Positions 16,607 to 25,894 of a DNA stretch of 64,000 nt are shown here, one piece after another. Made by a program: the position numbers and the translations under genes. Numbering within the stretch: the first letter of the stretch is position 1; each line of letters begins with the position of its first letter. The notes below the pieces were generated by a model, which saw only the letters and a list, made by a program, of their open reading frames with translations, had not been told where the DNA came from and did not search any database. The stretch is from an uncultured Aquimarina sp. (GTDB lineage Bacteria > Bacteroidota > Bacteroidia > Flavobacteriales > Flavobacteriaceae), in the NCBI GenBank assembly GCA_947503835.1, contig CANNFM010000012.1:147995-211994 (forward strand), read 5' to 3'.

Positions 16607-16846
16607 ATGCCCATTAAAAGTTATTTAGCCCATCCGCATAATGGTAAAAAAGACGAACTCATTGAAGCACTATCTTCTATAGATCAATGTGAAGTCGTGG
16701 CAGCCCAGAATAAAAATGTACTGGTTCTTGTTACTGAAACCGAGGATACGACTGAGGAAGCTATTCTAAAAGAAAAACTGGAGACTATTAATAGCCTGAA
16801 ATTATTGGCTATGGTTTCTGGATTTAATACCCCACAAAACAACTAG
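16607..16846 (+). CDS. napD: NapD, chaperone for periplasmic nitrate reductase
   Basis: Small cytoplasmic protein (79 aa) that binds the twin-arginine signal of NapA during cofactor loading. The ferredoxin-like fold rhythm is visible: IKSYLAHPHNGKKDELIEALSSIDQCEVVAAQ, then VLVLVTETEDTTEE and a short last strand. Four bp before napA, as expected for its dedicated chaperone. The 126 bp upstream contain no second FNR-like box, so it is read with the porin gene. Confidence 0.85.
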   Translation: MPIKSYLAHPHNGKKDELIEALSSIDQCEVVAAQNKNVLVLVTETEDTTEEAILKEKLETINSLKLLAMVSGFNTPQNN

Positions 16847-16850
16847 GCAC

Positions 16851-19178
16851 ATGTATACTTCCATAACCAATAGAAGAAAATTTATAAAGAAAATGGCCGT
16901 ATTGTCTGCCATGACAGCAGCGGCCACTATGTTCCCTGGGATATTATTTGCCAGCGAACAAGAAGAAGGAATTCCCAAAGGAGCTAATCTTGATTGGAAA
17001 AAAGCACCATGCAGATTTTGTGGTGTAGGCTGTGGTATTTTGGTAGGTACCCAAAATGGAAAAGCAGTAGCGGTAAAAGGAGACCCTAACAGTGCAGTTA
17101 ACAAAGGATTACTTTGTGTAAAAGGATATCATCAAACGATGTGTATTCAATCAAATGATAGGTTAACTCATGCATTAGTAAAGAAAAACGGACAATACGT
17201 AAAGACACCTATTCATGAGGCTTTAGATATTGTTGCCAATAAAATGAAGGAAACTATCCAACAGCATGGTAAAGATGCTGTAGCAATGTACACCTCCGGG
17301 CAATCAACAATTCCTGAGGGATATGTTGCGTCTAAACTTATGAAAGGTGCCATTGGTACTAATAATTTAGATTGTAATGCCCGTTTATGTATGGCAAGTG
17401 CAGTAGCTGGTTTCTTAACCACTTTTGGTGCCGATGAACCTATGGGTTGTTATGAAGATATCGATCATGCAGACTATTTTATCACATGGGGAAACAATAT
17501 GGCAGAAATGCATCCTGTGCTATTCTCTAGGATGTTAGAACAAAAAAGTAGAAGAGGTGCTAAAATTATTGATTTTGCTACGCGCACAACACGTTCTAGT
17601 ACTGCTTCTGATAAATCAATATTATTCGAACCTCAAACCGATCTGGCTGTTGCTAATGCTATTTGCTATGAAATTATTAATAACGGATGGGTAAACAAGT
17701 CTTTTGTAGAAAAACATTGTAATTTCAGCAAAGGATTGACCAATATGGGATATGGCCTTGAAGATAATTACAAATTTAAGGACAAACCCTCAACAATAGA
17801 TTTTGAAGCTTACAAAAAGTTCTTAGAAGACTATACTCCAGAAAAGGTAGCAAAATATTCAAAAGTATCGGTAAAAGATATTAAGTATTTAGCGGCTATA
17901 TATGGTGATCCAAATAAAAAAGTAGTTTCTTATTGGTGTATGGGGATGAACCAACATACCAGAGGAACTTGGATCAATAACCTGGTATATAATATTCATT
18001 TACTTACAGGTAAAATTTCGCAGCCGGGTAATGGACCATTCTCATTAACAGGGCAACCTTCTGCTTGTGGTACGGCAAGAGAAGTAGGTACTTTTACCCA
18101 CAAGTTACCAAAGGGAGTGGTAACAAATGAAAAACACAGACGTTTGGCAGCCAAAATATGGAAAGTGCCTTACGAACGTATTCCTGCTAAACCAACCTAT
18201 CATGCTACAGAAATGTTTAGAGCCGTTGATCGTGGGGATATTAAATTTATCTGGACACAAGTAACTAACCCATTGGTTTCATTACCTAAAACAAGTCGTT
18301 ATCGCCCTGGTATGGAAAAAGACTCTTGTTTTGTGGTCGTTTCTGATGTTTTTCCGACACCAACTTCTGATGTCGCAGATGTAATTTTACCTGCATCATG
18401 GCATATAGAAAAAAGTGGATTATATGGAAATTCTGAACGAAGAACGCAACATTGGGATAAAATGGTAGAGGGTCCCGGAGAAACAACTCCAGATGCATGG
18501 ATGACCATTGAAGTTGCAAAACGAATGGGGTATGGTGATTTATTTCCGTATAGTGAAGAAAATCATGTTGAAGAAATTTATAACGAATACAGACAGTTTC
18601 ATGAAGGAGCAAAACACGGAATGGCTCCTTTAGAAGTTCTTAAGAAAGAATCCGGAGTCATATGGCCTTATGTAAATGGAAAATCTACACAATGGCGCTT
18701 TAATGCAAAATATGATCCCGCATGTTCTAATGGTGAAAATTTTCATTTCTATGGAAAACCAGACGGTAAAGCAGTAATATGGCAACGACCATACGAGCCC
18801 GCTCCCGAAGTCCCAGATGCAACTTATCCTTTTTGGCTCAATACAGGAAGAGTTATCGAGCATTGGCATACCGGTTCTATGACACGTAGAATCCCAGTAT
18901 TACATAAAGCAATGCCAAGTGCCTATGCAGAGTTACATCCAGAAGATGCAAAAGCATTGGGAATTAGAAATGGAGAACGTATAAAAGTAACGTCACGAAG
19001 AGGATCATGTACATTACCTGCATCAATAAATGAAAGAGGTTTGCCTACCAAAGGACAAGTCTTTGTGCCCTTCTTTGATGAAAATATGATGATTAATGAT
19101 GTTACCCTAGATGCTTTTTGTCCAATCTCCAAAGAACCTGACTATAAGAAATGTGCTGTTAAAGTCGAAAAAGTATAG
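16851..19178 (+). CDS. napA: NapA, catalytic subunit of periplasmic nitrate reductase
   Basis: Reduces nitrate to nitrite in the periplasm using Mo-bis-MGD and one [4Fe-4S] cluster. Tat signal NRRKFIKKM at residues 7-15 with a hydrophobic stretch after it. Cluster cysteines are Cys54, Cys57, Cys61 and Cys89 (CRFCGVGC...LLCVKG). The Mo-ligand Cys is in NARLCMASAV near residue 180. Later GMNQHTRGTW, GQPSACGTAREVG and the C-terminal GRVIEHWHTGSMTRR pocket are classic NapA. At 775 aa it is slightly shorter than the E. coli enzyme (about 830). Confidence 0.96.
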   Translation: MYTSITNRRKFIKKMAVLSAMTAAATMFPGILFASEQEEGIPKGANLDWKKAPCRFCGVGCGILVGTQNGKAVAVKGDPNSAVNKGLLCVKGYHQTMCIQSNDRLTHALVKKNGQYVKTPIHEALDIVANKMKETIQQHGKDAVAMYTSGQSTIPEGYVASKLMKGAIGTNNLDCNARLCMASAVAGFLTTFGADEPMGCYEDIDHADYFITWGNNMAEMHPVLFSRMLEQKSRRGAKIIDFATRTTRSSTASDKSILFEPQTDLAVANAICYEIINNGWVNKSFVEKHCNFSKGLTNMGYGLEDNYKFKDKPSTIDFEAYKKFLEDYTPEKVAKYSKVSVKDIKYLAAIYGDPNKKVVSYWCMGMNQHTRGTWINNLVYNIHLLTGKISQPGNGPFSLTGQPSACGTAREVGTFTHKLPKGVVTNEKHRRLAAKIWKVPYERIPAKPTYHATEMFRAVDRGDIKFIWTQVTNPLVSLPKTSRYRPGMEKDSCFVVVSDVFPTPTSDVADVILPASWHIEKSGLYGNSERRTQHWDKMVEGPGETTPDAWMTIEVAKRMGYGDLFPYSEENHVEEIYNEYRQFHEGAKHGMAPLEVLKKESGVIWPYVNGKSTQWRFNAKYDPACSNGENFHFYGKPDGKAVIWQRPYEPAPEVPDATYPFWLNTGRVIEHWHTGSMTRRIPVLHKAMPSAYAELHPEDAKALGIRNGERIKVTSRRGSCTLPASINERGLPTKGQVFVPFFDENMMINDVTLDAFCPISKEPDYKKCAVKVEKV

Positions 19179-19181
19179 GTT

Positions 19182-19883
19182 ATGAAAAAAAGGCTAGGTA
19201 TCATATCATTATTTGCTCTTTTATTCATTGTTTTTATAGTTATCTGGAATTATAGCTATCAAAAAGGATTTGAAGAAGCATATATTCCTATTACAAATGA
19301 AGCTCCTGTTCTTGAAATTCCTTCAGAAAAAGGAGTGTTTACACGTTCTGAATTTGCTTTAGAATATCTTAACATGCCTATTGATGAAGCTCATCAACGA
19401 AGCCTAAACACTTATTACGATAACCGAGCATACCCAGGAGCACCGCCAAGTATTCCACATCCTTTACTTAAAGGAGAAAGAGGTATCGGAGGAAATGCTT
19501 GCCTACAATGTCACCAAAATGGCGGTTTTGTAGCAAAATTTAATGCCTACGCACCCGTAACACCACATCCCGAAATGATCAATTGCAGACAATGCCACGT
19601 TGCTCAAAATACCGAAACACTTTTTACGGCTACGAATCTTGCCAAAGTGCACGCTCCTAAAGTAGGTGTAAATAATGCTTTTCCCGGAAGCCCGCCTATG
19701 ATTCCTCATCAAATACAAATGCGAGAGAATTGTCTTGCTTGTCATGCAGGACCTGCGGCGCCTAAGGAAATTAGAGTTACCCATCCTGATCGTATTAATT
19801 GTCGTCAATGTCATCTTCCTAGTGATAAAGTGGTTACCGATATAGAGGTTTTTACAAGAACTAATAGCAACTATAATGAATAG
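19182..19883 (+). CDS. napB: NapB-type cytochrome c subunit with duplicated dihaem unit (tetrahaem)
   Basis: Electron donor to NapA. A membrane anchor or signal covers residues 5-25. Normal NapB has two CxxCH motifs in a unit PPMIPH...CLxCH...THP...CxQCHxP. Here the unit occurs twice: PGAPPSIPHP, ACLQCH, TPHP, INCRQCH in the first copy and PGSPPMIPHQ, NCLACH, THP, INCRQCHLP in the second. The protein (233 aa) should therefore carry four haems. It follows napA by 3 bp and overlaps the next cytochrome gene by 8 bp. Internal duplication of napB is the simplest reading. Confidence 0.88.
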   Translation: MKKRLGIISLFALLFIVFIVIWNYSYQKGFEEAYIPITNEAPVLEIPSEKGVFTRSEFALEYLNMPIDEAHQRSLNTYYDNRAYPGAPPSIPHPLLKGERGIGGNACLQCHQNGGFVAKFNAYAPVTPHPEMINCRQCHVAQNTETLFTATNLAKVHAPKVGVNNAFPGSPPMIPHQIQMRENCLACHAGPAAPKEIRVTHPDRINCRQCHLPSDKVVTDIEVFTRTNSNYNE

Positions 19884-20499
19884 AAAAAACTATATACATA
19901 TTCTAGGATGCATTTTTCTCTTTGTATTTTTTTCATGTAAACATAATGAAGGAGAATATCATAGCCTTACCGATAAAATTGAAGGTGAAAGCAAAAACTA
20001 TCATGGTACTTCGATCTCTTCAGAACAACTTCTAGAAGGAATTGAAACCATAGAATTCAAAGAAGGAGCACATACCTTTTTAATTCCTGAAAGAAAAGGT
20101 CAGATAAAATCATATGCCTGTACCGAATGTCATACAAAACCATTGCAAGAATTAAAAAGTAATGATACTATCAAAAAAGCACATTGGGATATAAAGCTGG
20201 CACATGCCGATTTAAATACTATGAACTGTATAACCTGTCATAATGGTAACGATATGGATAATTTAAAAAGTTTAACAGGCAGCACCATTGATTTTAATAG
20301 AAGTTACCAATTATGTAGCCAATGTCATAGCAAACAGTTTGAGGATTGGAAAGGAGGAGCACATGGTAAAAAAGTAGCAGGTTGGGCCCCACCAAGAGCC
20401 TCGATGACCTGTGTAAACTGCCATAATCCACATAAACCCGGTTTTGAAACCAGATGGCCAGCGAGATTTAATACCCAAAAAGCAAAAGAAAGAGAATAA
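19876..20499 (+). CDS. Tetrahaem cytochrome c lipoprotein of the nap operon
   Basis: 207 aa with a lipoprotein signal ending FLFVFFSC (Cys21). Four CxxCH motifs: CTECH, CITCH, CSQCH and CVNCH, with extra His residues that could be distal ligands. Resembles class III/c7-type or NrfH-like small multihaem cytochromes, without a membrane helix beyond the signal. It overlaps napB by 8 bp and precedes the FeS and NrfD subunits, so it probably passes electrons from the quinol-oxidising module to NapB. Anchored in a membrane through lipid on the periplasmic side. Confidence 0.85.
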   Translation: MNRKNYIHILGCIFLFVFFSCKHNEGEYHSLTDKIEGESKNYHGTSISSEQLLEGIETIEFKEGAHTFLIPERKGQIKSYACTECHTKPLQELKSNDTIKKAHWDIKLAHADLNTMNCITCHNGNDMDNLKSLTGSTIDFNRSYQLCSQCHSKQFEDWKGGAHGKKVAGWAPPRASMTCVNCHNPHKPGFETRWPARFNTQKAKERE

Positions 20500-20540
20500 T
20501 CCAGTATCACTTTACGGTGATTATAATAAAAATTTATGTT

Positions 20541-21734
20541 ATGAGTGGGATTGGAAAATATTTTAAGCTAAATCTAAATAGTACTACTAAGCAGGCTAAA
20601 GGAAATTCCTGTGGTTGTGGTAGTACCTCTGGTGGATGTGGTTCTCAGGTAAACGAGCCAGCTCCTGTAAAAACATCTTGCGGCTGCGGGAGTACTTCAG
20701 GGAGTTGTGGTTCTCATACTGAATCTGAGATTAGTGATCAAGAATTTTTTGAAGCAGCAGTTGATGCTGCTATTGGTGATGAACGAAAAAAAGACGGTTT
20801 TGACCAGGTGTTTGAGGTAAAAATGGATCGTCGTACAGCTTTCAGGAAGTTAACCGCTAGCCTTATGATCGGAGCCGGAGCAGTAAGCACATCTTGTAGT
20901 GTCACTACGGGAGAAGATACCAAAGAAAAAGCACAAATAGATTGGGAGGAGCAGTTTAAAGGCAACTATAAATTGATGACTGATGAGGAGCGTAATGCCA
21001 CTGTAGAACGACTGGTTCGTTCATACCAATTACGAAAAAAGAAAGACATTAAGATGTCTTCTAAAGATGCTGTAAAAGATGTATTGTTTGGATATGCATT
21101 TAACATCTCTAAGTGTCAAGGATATATGGATTGTGTAAGCGCTTGTGTCGAAGAGAATAATCAAGATCGAAATTCTCAAATGGAATACATCCGTATTCAT
21201 GAAATGAAGGATGGAAAAGGTTTTAAGTTTGATGACGCCGATGATAACTATTACCACGAAGTCCCTGCTGAAGGTCATTTTTATATGGGAACGCAGTGTT
21301 TTCATTGTGATAATCCTCCTTGTGTAGATGTATGCCCCGTACAAGCTACCTGGAGAGAAGATGACGGATTAGTAGTCATCGATTACGACTGGTGTGTAGG
21401 CTGTAGATACTGTATGGCGGCTTGCCCATATGATGGAAGACGGTTTAACTGGAGTACCCCAGAGGTTCCAGAAGAAGAAGTGAATAAAGATCAACACTAT
21501 TTAGGGAATCGTATGCGCAAAAAAGGTGTGATGGAGAAATGTACCTTTTGTGTGCAACGCTCCAGAGCAGGTAAAAATCCAGCATGTGTTGAGGCATGCC
21601 CAACCGGAGCTAGGATTTTTGGAAATTTATTGGATCCTGATAGTACTATTCGATGGGTGTTAGAGAATAAAAAAGTGTTTAGACTAAAAGAAGATCTGGG
21701 TACCGAACCAAAGTTCTGGTATTTCATGGATTAA
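20541..21734 (+). CDS. Four-cluster [4Fe-4S] ferredoxin subunit (NrfC/PsrB-like) with extended N-terminus and internal Tat-like signal
   Basis: Electron-transfer partner of the NrfD-type membrane protein. Four Cys clusters are seen: CQGYMDCVSACVEENN, CFHCDNPPCVDVCP, CVGCRYCMAACP and CTFCVQRSRAGKNPACVEACP. The N-terminus is odd: two copies of SCGCGSTSGxCGS (residues 23-35 and 46-58 from the ATG at 20541), then DRRTAFRKL with a hydrophobic run and a Cys near residue 97, like the extended-Tat layout known in some molybdenum/FeS partners. The in-frame ATG at 20517 adds eight residues; an ATG at 20823 would start right at the Tat motif. I prefer 20541 because the Cys repeats look coding. Confidence 0.88.
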   Translation: MSGIGKYFKLNLNSTTKQAKGNSCGCGSTSGGCGSQVNEPAPVKTSCGCGSTSGSCGSHTESEISDQEFFEAAVDAAIGDERKKDGFDQVFEVKMDRRTAFRKLTASLMIGAGAVSTSCSVTTGEDTKEKAQIDWEEQFKGNYKLMTDEERNATVERLVRSYQLRKKKDIKMSSKDAVKDVLFGYAFNISKCQGYMDCVSACVEENNQDRNSQMEYIRIHEMKDGKGFKFDDADDNYYHEVPAEGHFYMGTQCFHCDNPPCVDVCPVQATWREDDGLVVIDYDWCVGCRYCMAACPYDGRRFNWSTPEVPEEEVNKDQHYLGNRMRKKGVMEKCTFCVQRSRAGKNPACVEACPTGARIFGNLLDPDSTIRWVLENKKVFRLKEDLGTEPKFWYFMD

Positions 21735-21767
21735 TCTAATTGAGCTTAAATTAAAATATTGAAAAAA

Positions 21768-21906
21768 CGTCAATTCGAGTATTTTTTAGTAATGAAATGG
21801 AGAAAAAGTGCCCGCCTGTCGGATGGGTAGGTATCGAGAATAGTTTTCGAGCAAAAATCACTATTCTCGATACAATCCTCCCACCGTCGGATCACTCGAA
21901 TTGACG
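21768..21906. repeat. Long-hairpin repeat R2, copy 1
   Basis: Starts CGTCAATTCGAGT and ends ACTCGAATTGACG, with ATCGAGAATAG and CTATTCTCGATAC as inner arms. Same family as 31302-31398, 39472-39592 and 41577-41695. Here it lies inside the nap operon between the FeS and NrfD genes. Confidence 0.75.
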
Positions 21907-21977
21907 TGATTTTGTTAACACCCAGAAGTTAACAGAATAAGTGCAACGATGAATGATATATTTATAACGTAATCAAG

Positions 21978-23204
21978 ATGAGAAGACTTAAAGTTTTTAG
22001 AAGTTTAGTAATAGATAGTTTGGATACTATTACCCAAGGTTCAAAAAAATATCATGCATGGATGGCATTTCTAACCTTTGTGATGCTAGTTGGAATGTAT
22101 TGCTATTCTGTTCAGTTAGAATTTGGTTTGAGCGCTACAGGGATGACCGACCGTGTGAGTTGGGGATTATACATTTCTAATTTCACGTTTCTAGTAGGTG
22201 TGGCTGCTGCTGCTGTGATGTTGGTAATGCCTACCTATGTTCTAAAAGATATCGATTTTAAGCAAGCCGTACTTATTGGTGAAGGACTCGCCGTAGCTGC
22301 ACTTATTATGTGTTTAGCTTTTGTGGTTGCTGATATGGGAGGGCCATCTGTATTATGGCATATGATACCAGGAATCGGAGTATTTAATTTTCCAGCCTCT
22401 ATGCTCACCTGGGATGTGCTTGTTCTTAATGGATATTTATTTTTAAATATTTCTATCCCCTTTTACATACTATTTAGGCGTTATCAAGGTAAAGTACCTA
22501 ATCCCAAAATATATGTTCCCGGAGCAATTTTATCTGTTTTCTGGGCCGTAGCTATTCACTTGGTTACAGCTTTTTTGTACCAAGGCTTACAAGCTCGTCC
22601 TTTTTGGAATAATGCACTCTTAGGACCACGTTTTTTAGCATCAGCATTTGCCGCTGGACCTGCCTTAATTATTTTGGTTTTGGCAATTATCAGAACATTT
22701 ACAGAATTTAAAATAGAAGACAAAACGATTAAAAAAATAGGGATGATCGTTACCGTAGCTGCACAGATCAACCTGATCATGTTAGTTTCTGAATTATTCA
22801 AAGAATTTTATGCCCCTACGCATCATAGTGAAAGTGCCTATTATCTGTTTTTTGGATTACACGGTAAAACTGCATTATTACCATGGATATGGACTGCAAT
22901 TCCGTTAAACGTCTTGGCAACTATCCTACTTACCTTTGGTAAATTACGTAACAACCTTAAGGTGCTTTATTTTTGTTGCTTCATCTTATTTATTGCCATT
23001 TGGATAGAAAAAGGTTTTGGGCTTATTGTACCAGGTTTTATTCCCGGACCTTATGGTAAAATTGCTGAATATACGCCTACGGGTATAGAGATTGGAGTAA
23101 CATTAGGGATTTGGGCATTAGGTGCATTTGTATTTACTATACTGGCCAAAACTGCCATTAAAATTGAGACCGGAAAAATGCAATTCAAAGCAAAAGCAAA
23201 ATAG
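21978..23204 (+). CDS. nrfD: NrfD/PsrC-type membrane subunit, probable quinol dehydrogenase for Nap
   Basis: 408 aa integral membrane protein with about nine or ten hydrophobic helices. The NrfD-family start is present (KYHAWMAFL, QLEFGLSATGMTDRVSWGLYISNFTFLVGVAAAAVM). In this family the subunit oxidises menaquinol and passes electrons to a four-cluster FeS protein, here the gene just upstream. No NapC, NapG or NapH gene is in the window, so this pair probably replaces them. A 243-bp gap with hairpin repeat R2 separates it from the FeS gene; no FNR-like box there, so readthrough is likely. Confidence 0.9.
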   Translation: MRRLKVFRSLVIDSLDTITQGSKKYHAWMAFLTFVMLVGMYCYSVQLEFGLSATGMTDRVSWGLYISNFTFLVGVAAAAVMLVMPTYVLKDIDFKQAVLIGEGLAVAALIMCLAFVVADMGGPSVLWHMIPGIGVFNFPASMLTWDVLVLNGYLFLNISIPFYILFRRYQGKVPNPKIYVPGAILSVFWAVAIHLVTAFLYQGLQARPFWNNALLGPRFLASAFAAGPALIILVLAIIRTFTEFKIEDKTIKKIGMIVTVAAQINLIMLVSELFKEFYAPTHHSESAYYLFFGLHGKTALLPWIWTAIPLNVLATILLTFGKLRNNLKVLYFCCFILFIAIWIEKGFGLIVPGFIPGPYGKIAEYTPTGIEIGVTLGIWALGAFVFTILAKTAIKIETGKMQFKAKAK

Positions 23205-23288
23205 ACAATTTTAATTATAACAAATTACAAGCTTAGGTTCAGCAAAAGCCAAAAAACACACCCATAATCCATCTTCTATATTAAAACC

Positions 23289-23331
23289 TGACAAAAGTCA
23301 TTTTTTAAGAAATCGTTCACACATACTTTTG
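23289..23331 (+). promoter_or_regulatory. FNR-like promoter of the cco operon
   Basis: TGACAAAAGTCA at 23289-23300, 23 bp, then a perfect TACTTTTG at 23324-23331, 19 bp before the ccoS start. Confidence 0.78.
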
Positions 23332-23350
23332 ACTCATAATCAAAGTAAGT

Positions 23351-23545
23351 ATGGGTGTTATCTATATTCTATTAACGATTAGTATTATCGTCGCAATTAT
23401 CTTTTTTGTGGTATTTATCCTTTCGGTTAGAAATGGTCAATACGACGATACCTATACTCCTTCTATACGAATGCTTTTTGATGACGAACTCGTGAAAGAG
23501 CCCAAAGAAAAATCTTCAGTATCAACTAAAACTAAACAATCATAA
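23351..23545 (+). CDS. ccoS: CcoS, cbb3 oxidase assembly protein
   Basis: 64-aa single-pass membrane protein (hydrophobic residues 4-26) with the family signature VRNGQYDDTYTPSIRMLFDDE. CcoS is needed for cofactor insertion into cbb3 oxidase. Two bp before ccoNO and first gene after the FNR-like promoter. Confidence 0.88.
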   Translation: MGVIYILLTISIIVAIIFFVVFILSVRNGQYDDTYTPSIRMLFDDELVKEPKEKSSVSTKTKQS

Positions 23546-23547
23546 AT

Positions 23548-25740
23548 ATGGAAATGGAACAATTCTATTACGATAATAAAATCGTAAATAAATTCTTATA
23601 CGCCACTATGCTCTGGGGTATTGTCGGAATGTCGGTAGGTCTTCTACTGGCTTTTCTATTTTTGTTTCCTAATCTAACTGATGGAATTCCCTGGTTAAGT
23701 TTTGGTCGATTGCGACCTTTGCATACCAACGCCGTTATTTTTGCTTTCGTTGGTAATGCCATTTTTGCAGGAGTATATTATTCTACACAGCGACTATTAA
23801 AAACTCGTATGTTTAGTGATAAGCTTAGTAGTATTAATTTTTGGGTGTGGCAATTGATTATTGTAGGGGCAGCTATAACGCTTCCTTTAGGATATACCAC
23901 TTCAAAGGAGTATGCTGAGTTAGAATGGCCATTTGATATTGCAATTGCTGTTATTTGGGTAGTTTTTGGATGGAACCTCATTGGTACGATCTTAAAACGA
24001 AGACAACGTCATCTGTATGTAGCTATTTGGTTTTACCTGGCGACTTTTGTTACGGTTGCTGTGCTTCATATTTTTAATAGTCTAGAACTTCCCGTAAGTG
24101 CTTTAAAAAGCTATTCTGTATATGCTGGTGTTCAGGATGCCTTGGTTCAATGGTGGTATGGTCATAATGCAGTAGCATTCTTTCTTACTACTCCATTCTT
24201 AGGGTTGATGTATTATTTTATTCCTAAGGCAGCAAATAGACCTGTTTATTCATATAGACTATCTATCGTTCACTTCTGGTCTTTAATATTTATATACATC
24301 TGGGCAGGGCCTCACCATTTATTATATTCTTCTTTACCAGATTGGGCACAGAATCTTGGTGTAGCATTCTCTGTAATGCTTATTGCACCATCCTGGGGAG
24401 GTATGATCAATGGATTACTAACGCTAAGAGGAGCTTGGGATAAGGTTCGTACTGATCCTGTATTAAAATTCATGGTTGTCGCTATCACCGGATATGGTAT
24501 GGCAACTTTTGAAGGACCTATGCTATCCTTAAAAAATGTAAATGCTATTGCACATTTTAGTGATTGGATCATCGCTCATGTTCATGTAGGTGCTTTGGCC
24601 TGGAATGGGTTTCTAACCTTCGGGATGGTCTATTGGCTAGTGCCTAGGCTTACAAAAACAAAATTATGGTCAACAGGACTTGCAAATGTGCATTTCTGGA
24701 TCGGTACTCTGGGTATTATTATGTATGCACTACCCATGTATGTCGCTGGTTTTGTACAAGCATCAATGTGGAAACAATTTAATCCCGATGGTAGTTTAGT
24801 ATACGGTAACTTCCTAGAAACTGTAAATGAAATCATCCCAATGTATTGGATGCGTGCTATAGGGGGAAGCATGTATATTCTGGGAGCCTTTGTAATGTTG
24901 TATAATATTATTAGAACTATACGCAGTGGTAGTACCGTTAAAGATGAATTAGCTGAAGCTGCTCCTCTTCAAAAAGTGACAAAATTACGAACTGCAAAAG
25001 AAGGATACCATACCTGGTTAGAAAGAAGACCTGTAAAGCTTACCATCTTTGCTACCATTGCAATTCTAATTGGAGGTATCGTTCAAATTGTGCCCACATT
25101 AATGGTAGAATCTAATATCCCAACTATAACTAGTGTAAAACCATACACCCCTCTTGAGTTAGAAGGAAGAGATATCTATATACGAGAAAGTTGTGTGTCC
25201 TGTCATTCTCAAATGATACGACCTTTCCGAAGTGAGGTAGAACGTTATGGAGAGTACTCCAAAGCAGGTGAATATGTGTATGATCATCCTTTTCTTTGGG
25301 GAAGTAAACGTACAGGACCAGATCTAATGCGAATAGGTGGTAAATACTCAGACAACTGGCACCTCAATCACTTTTATGATCCACAAAGCACCTCATCAGG
25401 ATCCATAATGCCAAGTTATAAATGGTTGATCAAAAATGAGTTGGATCGATCACTAACCGAAACCAAAATGGAGGCTATGGTGACTCTTGGAGTGCCATAC
25501 ACTCCCGAAGAAATCACCAAAGCACAACAATGGATGGATGAACAATCCACTAAAATTGAGAAGAATCTATATAGTGATCCTGATTTTGCAAAAACCTACG
25601 AAGCCGATAAAAAGTATGCAAAAGAAAATGGATTGGACTTTGTTGAAATGCGAAACAGAGAGGTCGTAGCCTTGATCGCTTATATACAAAGATTAGGAAC
25701 TGATATAAAAGTGAAAGATGAAACCGTAAGTTCAGAATAA
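23548..25740 (+). CDS. ccoNO: Fused cbb3 cytochrome c oxidase subunits I and II (CcoN-CcoO)
   Basis: Catalytic core of the high-affinity terminal oxidase, inner membrane. Residues 1-470 are CcoN: RPLHTNAVIF (haem ligand), WYGHNAVAFF and WAGPHHLLYSSLPDW (CuB ligands), and HFSDWIIAHVHVGALAWNG (haem ligands). From about residue 485 an extra helix leads into CcoO with ELEGRDIYIRESCVSCHSQ, PFRSEVERYGEYSKAGE, HPFLWGSKRTGPDL and a Met ligand in IMPSYKW. The single reading frame replaces the separate ccoN and ccoO of proteobacteria; such fusions are usual in Bacteroidota. At 730 aa it is the sum of both subunits. Confidence 0.96.
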   Translation: MEMEQFYYDNKIVNKFLYATMLWGIVGMSVGLLLAFLFLFPNLTDGIPWLSFGRLRPLHTNAVIFAFVGNAIFAGVYYSTQRLLKTRMFSDKLSSINFWVWQLIIVGAAITLPLGYTTSKEYAELEWPFDIAIAVIWVVFGWNLIGTILKRRQRHLYVAIWFYLATFVTVAVLHIFNSLELPVSALKSYSVYAGVQDALVQWWYGHNAVAFFLTTPFLGLMYYFIPKAANRPVYSYRLSIVHFWSLIFIYIWAGPHHLLYSSLPDWAQNLGVAFSVMLIAPSWGGMINGLLTLRGAWDKVRTDPVLKFMVVAITGYGMATFEGPMLSLKNVNAIAHFSDWIIAHVHVGALAWNGFLTFGMVYWLVPRLTKTKLWSTGLANVHFWIGTLGIIMYALPMYVAGFVQASMWKQFNPDGSLVYGNFLETVNEIIPMYWMRAIGGSMYILGAFVMLYNIIRTIRSGSTVKDELAEAAPLQKVTKLRTAKEGYHTWLERRPVKLTIFATIAILIGGIVQIVPTLMVESNIPTITSVKPYTPLELEGRDIYIRESCVSCHSQMIRPFRSEVERYGEYSKAGEYVYDHPFLWGSKRTGPDLMRIGGKYSDNWHLNHFYDPQSTSSGSIMPSYKWLIKNELDRSLTETKMEAMVTLGVPYTPEEITKAQQWMDEQSTKIEKNLYSDPDFAKTYEADKKYAKENGLDFVEMRNREVVALIAYIQRLGTDIKVKDETVSSE

Positions 25741-25754
25741 GAATGAGTAATGAA

Positions 25755-25850
25755 TGTTTCCTCTCCCTTGAGGGAGAGGATTAAGGTGAGGGTGTCATCA
25801 GAGTGTTCCCCTCATCCTAACCTTCTCCCCAAGGAGAAGGAACTACTTAT
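25755..25850. repeat. REP-like R1 hairpins between ccoNO and ccoQ
   Basis: CCTCTCCCTTGAGGGAGAGG followed by ATTAAGGTGAGGG, then an inverted partner CCCCTCATCCTAACC with CTTCTCCCCAAGGAGAAGG: a BIME-like pair. The same unit occurs in the MITE-like element at 6179-6379 and at 27045-27083. Confidence 0.8.
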
Positions 25851-25894
25851 AATTGTTCTTCAAAAAGAAGTTTAAAAACTAAAAAATAAACGCC

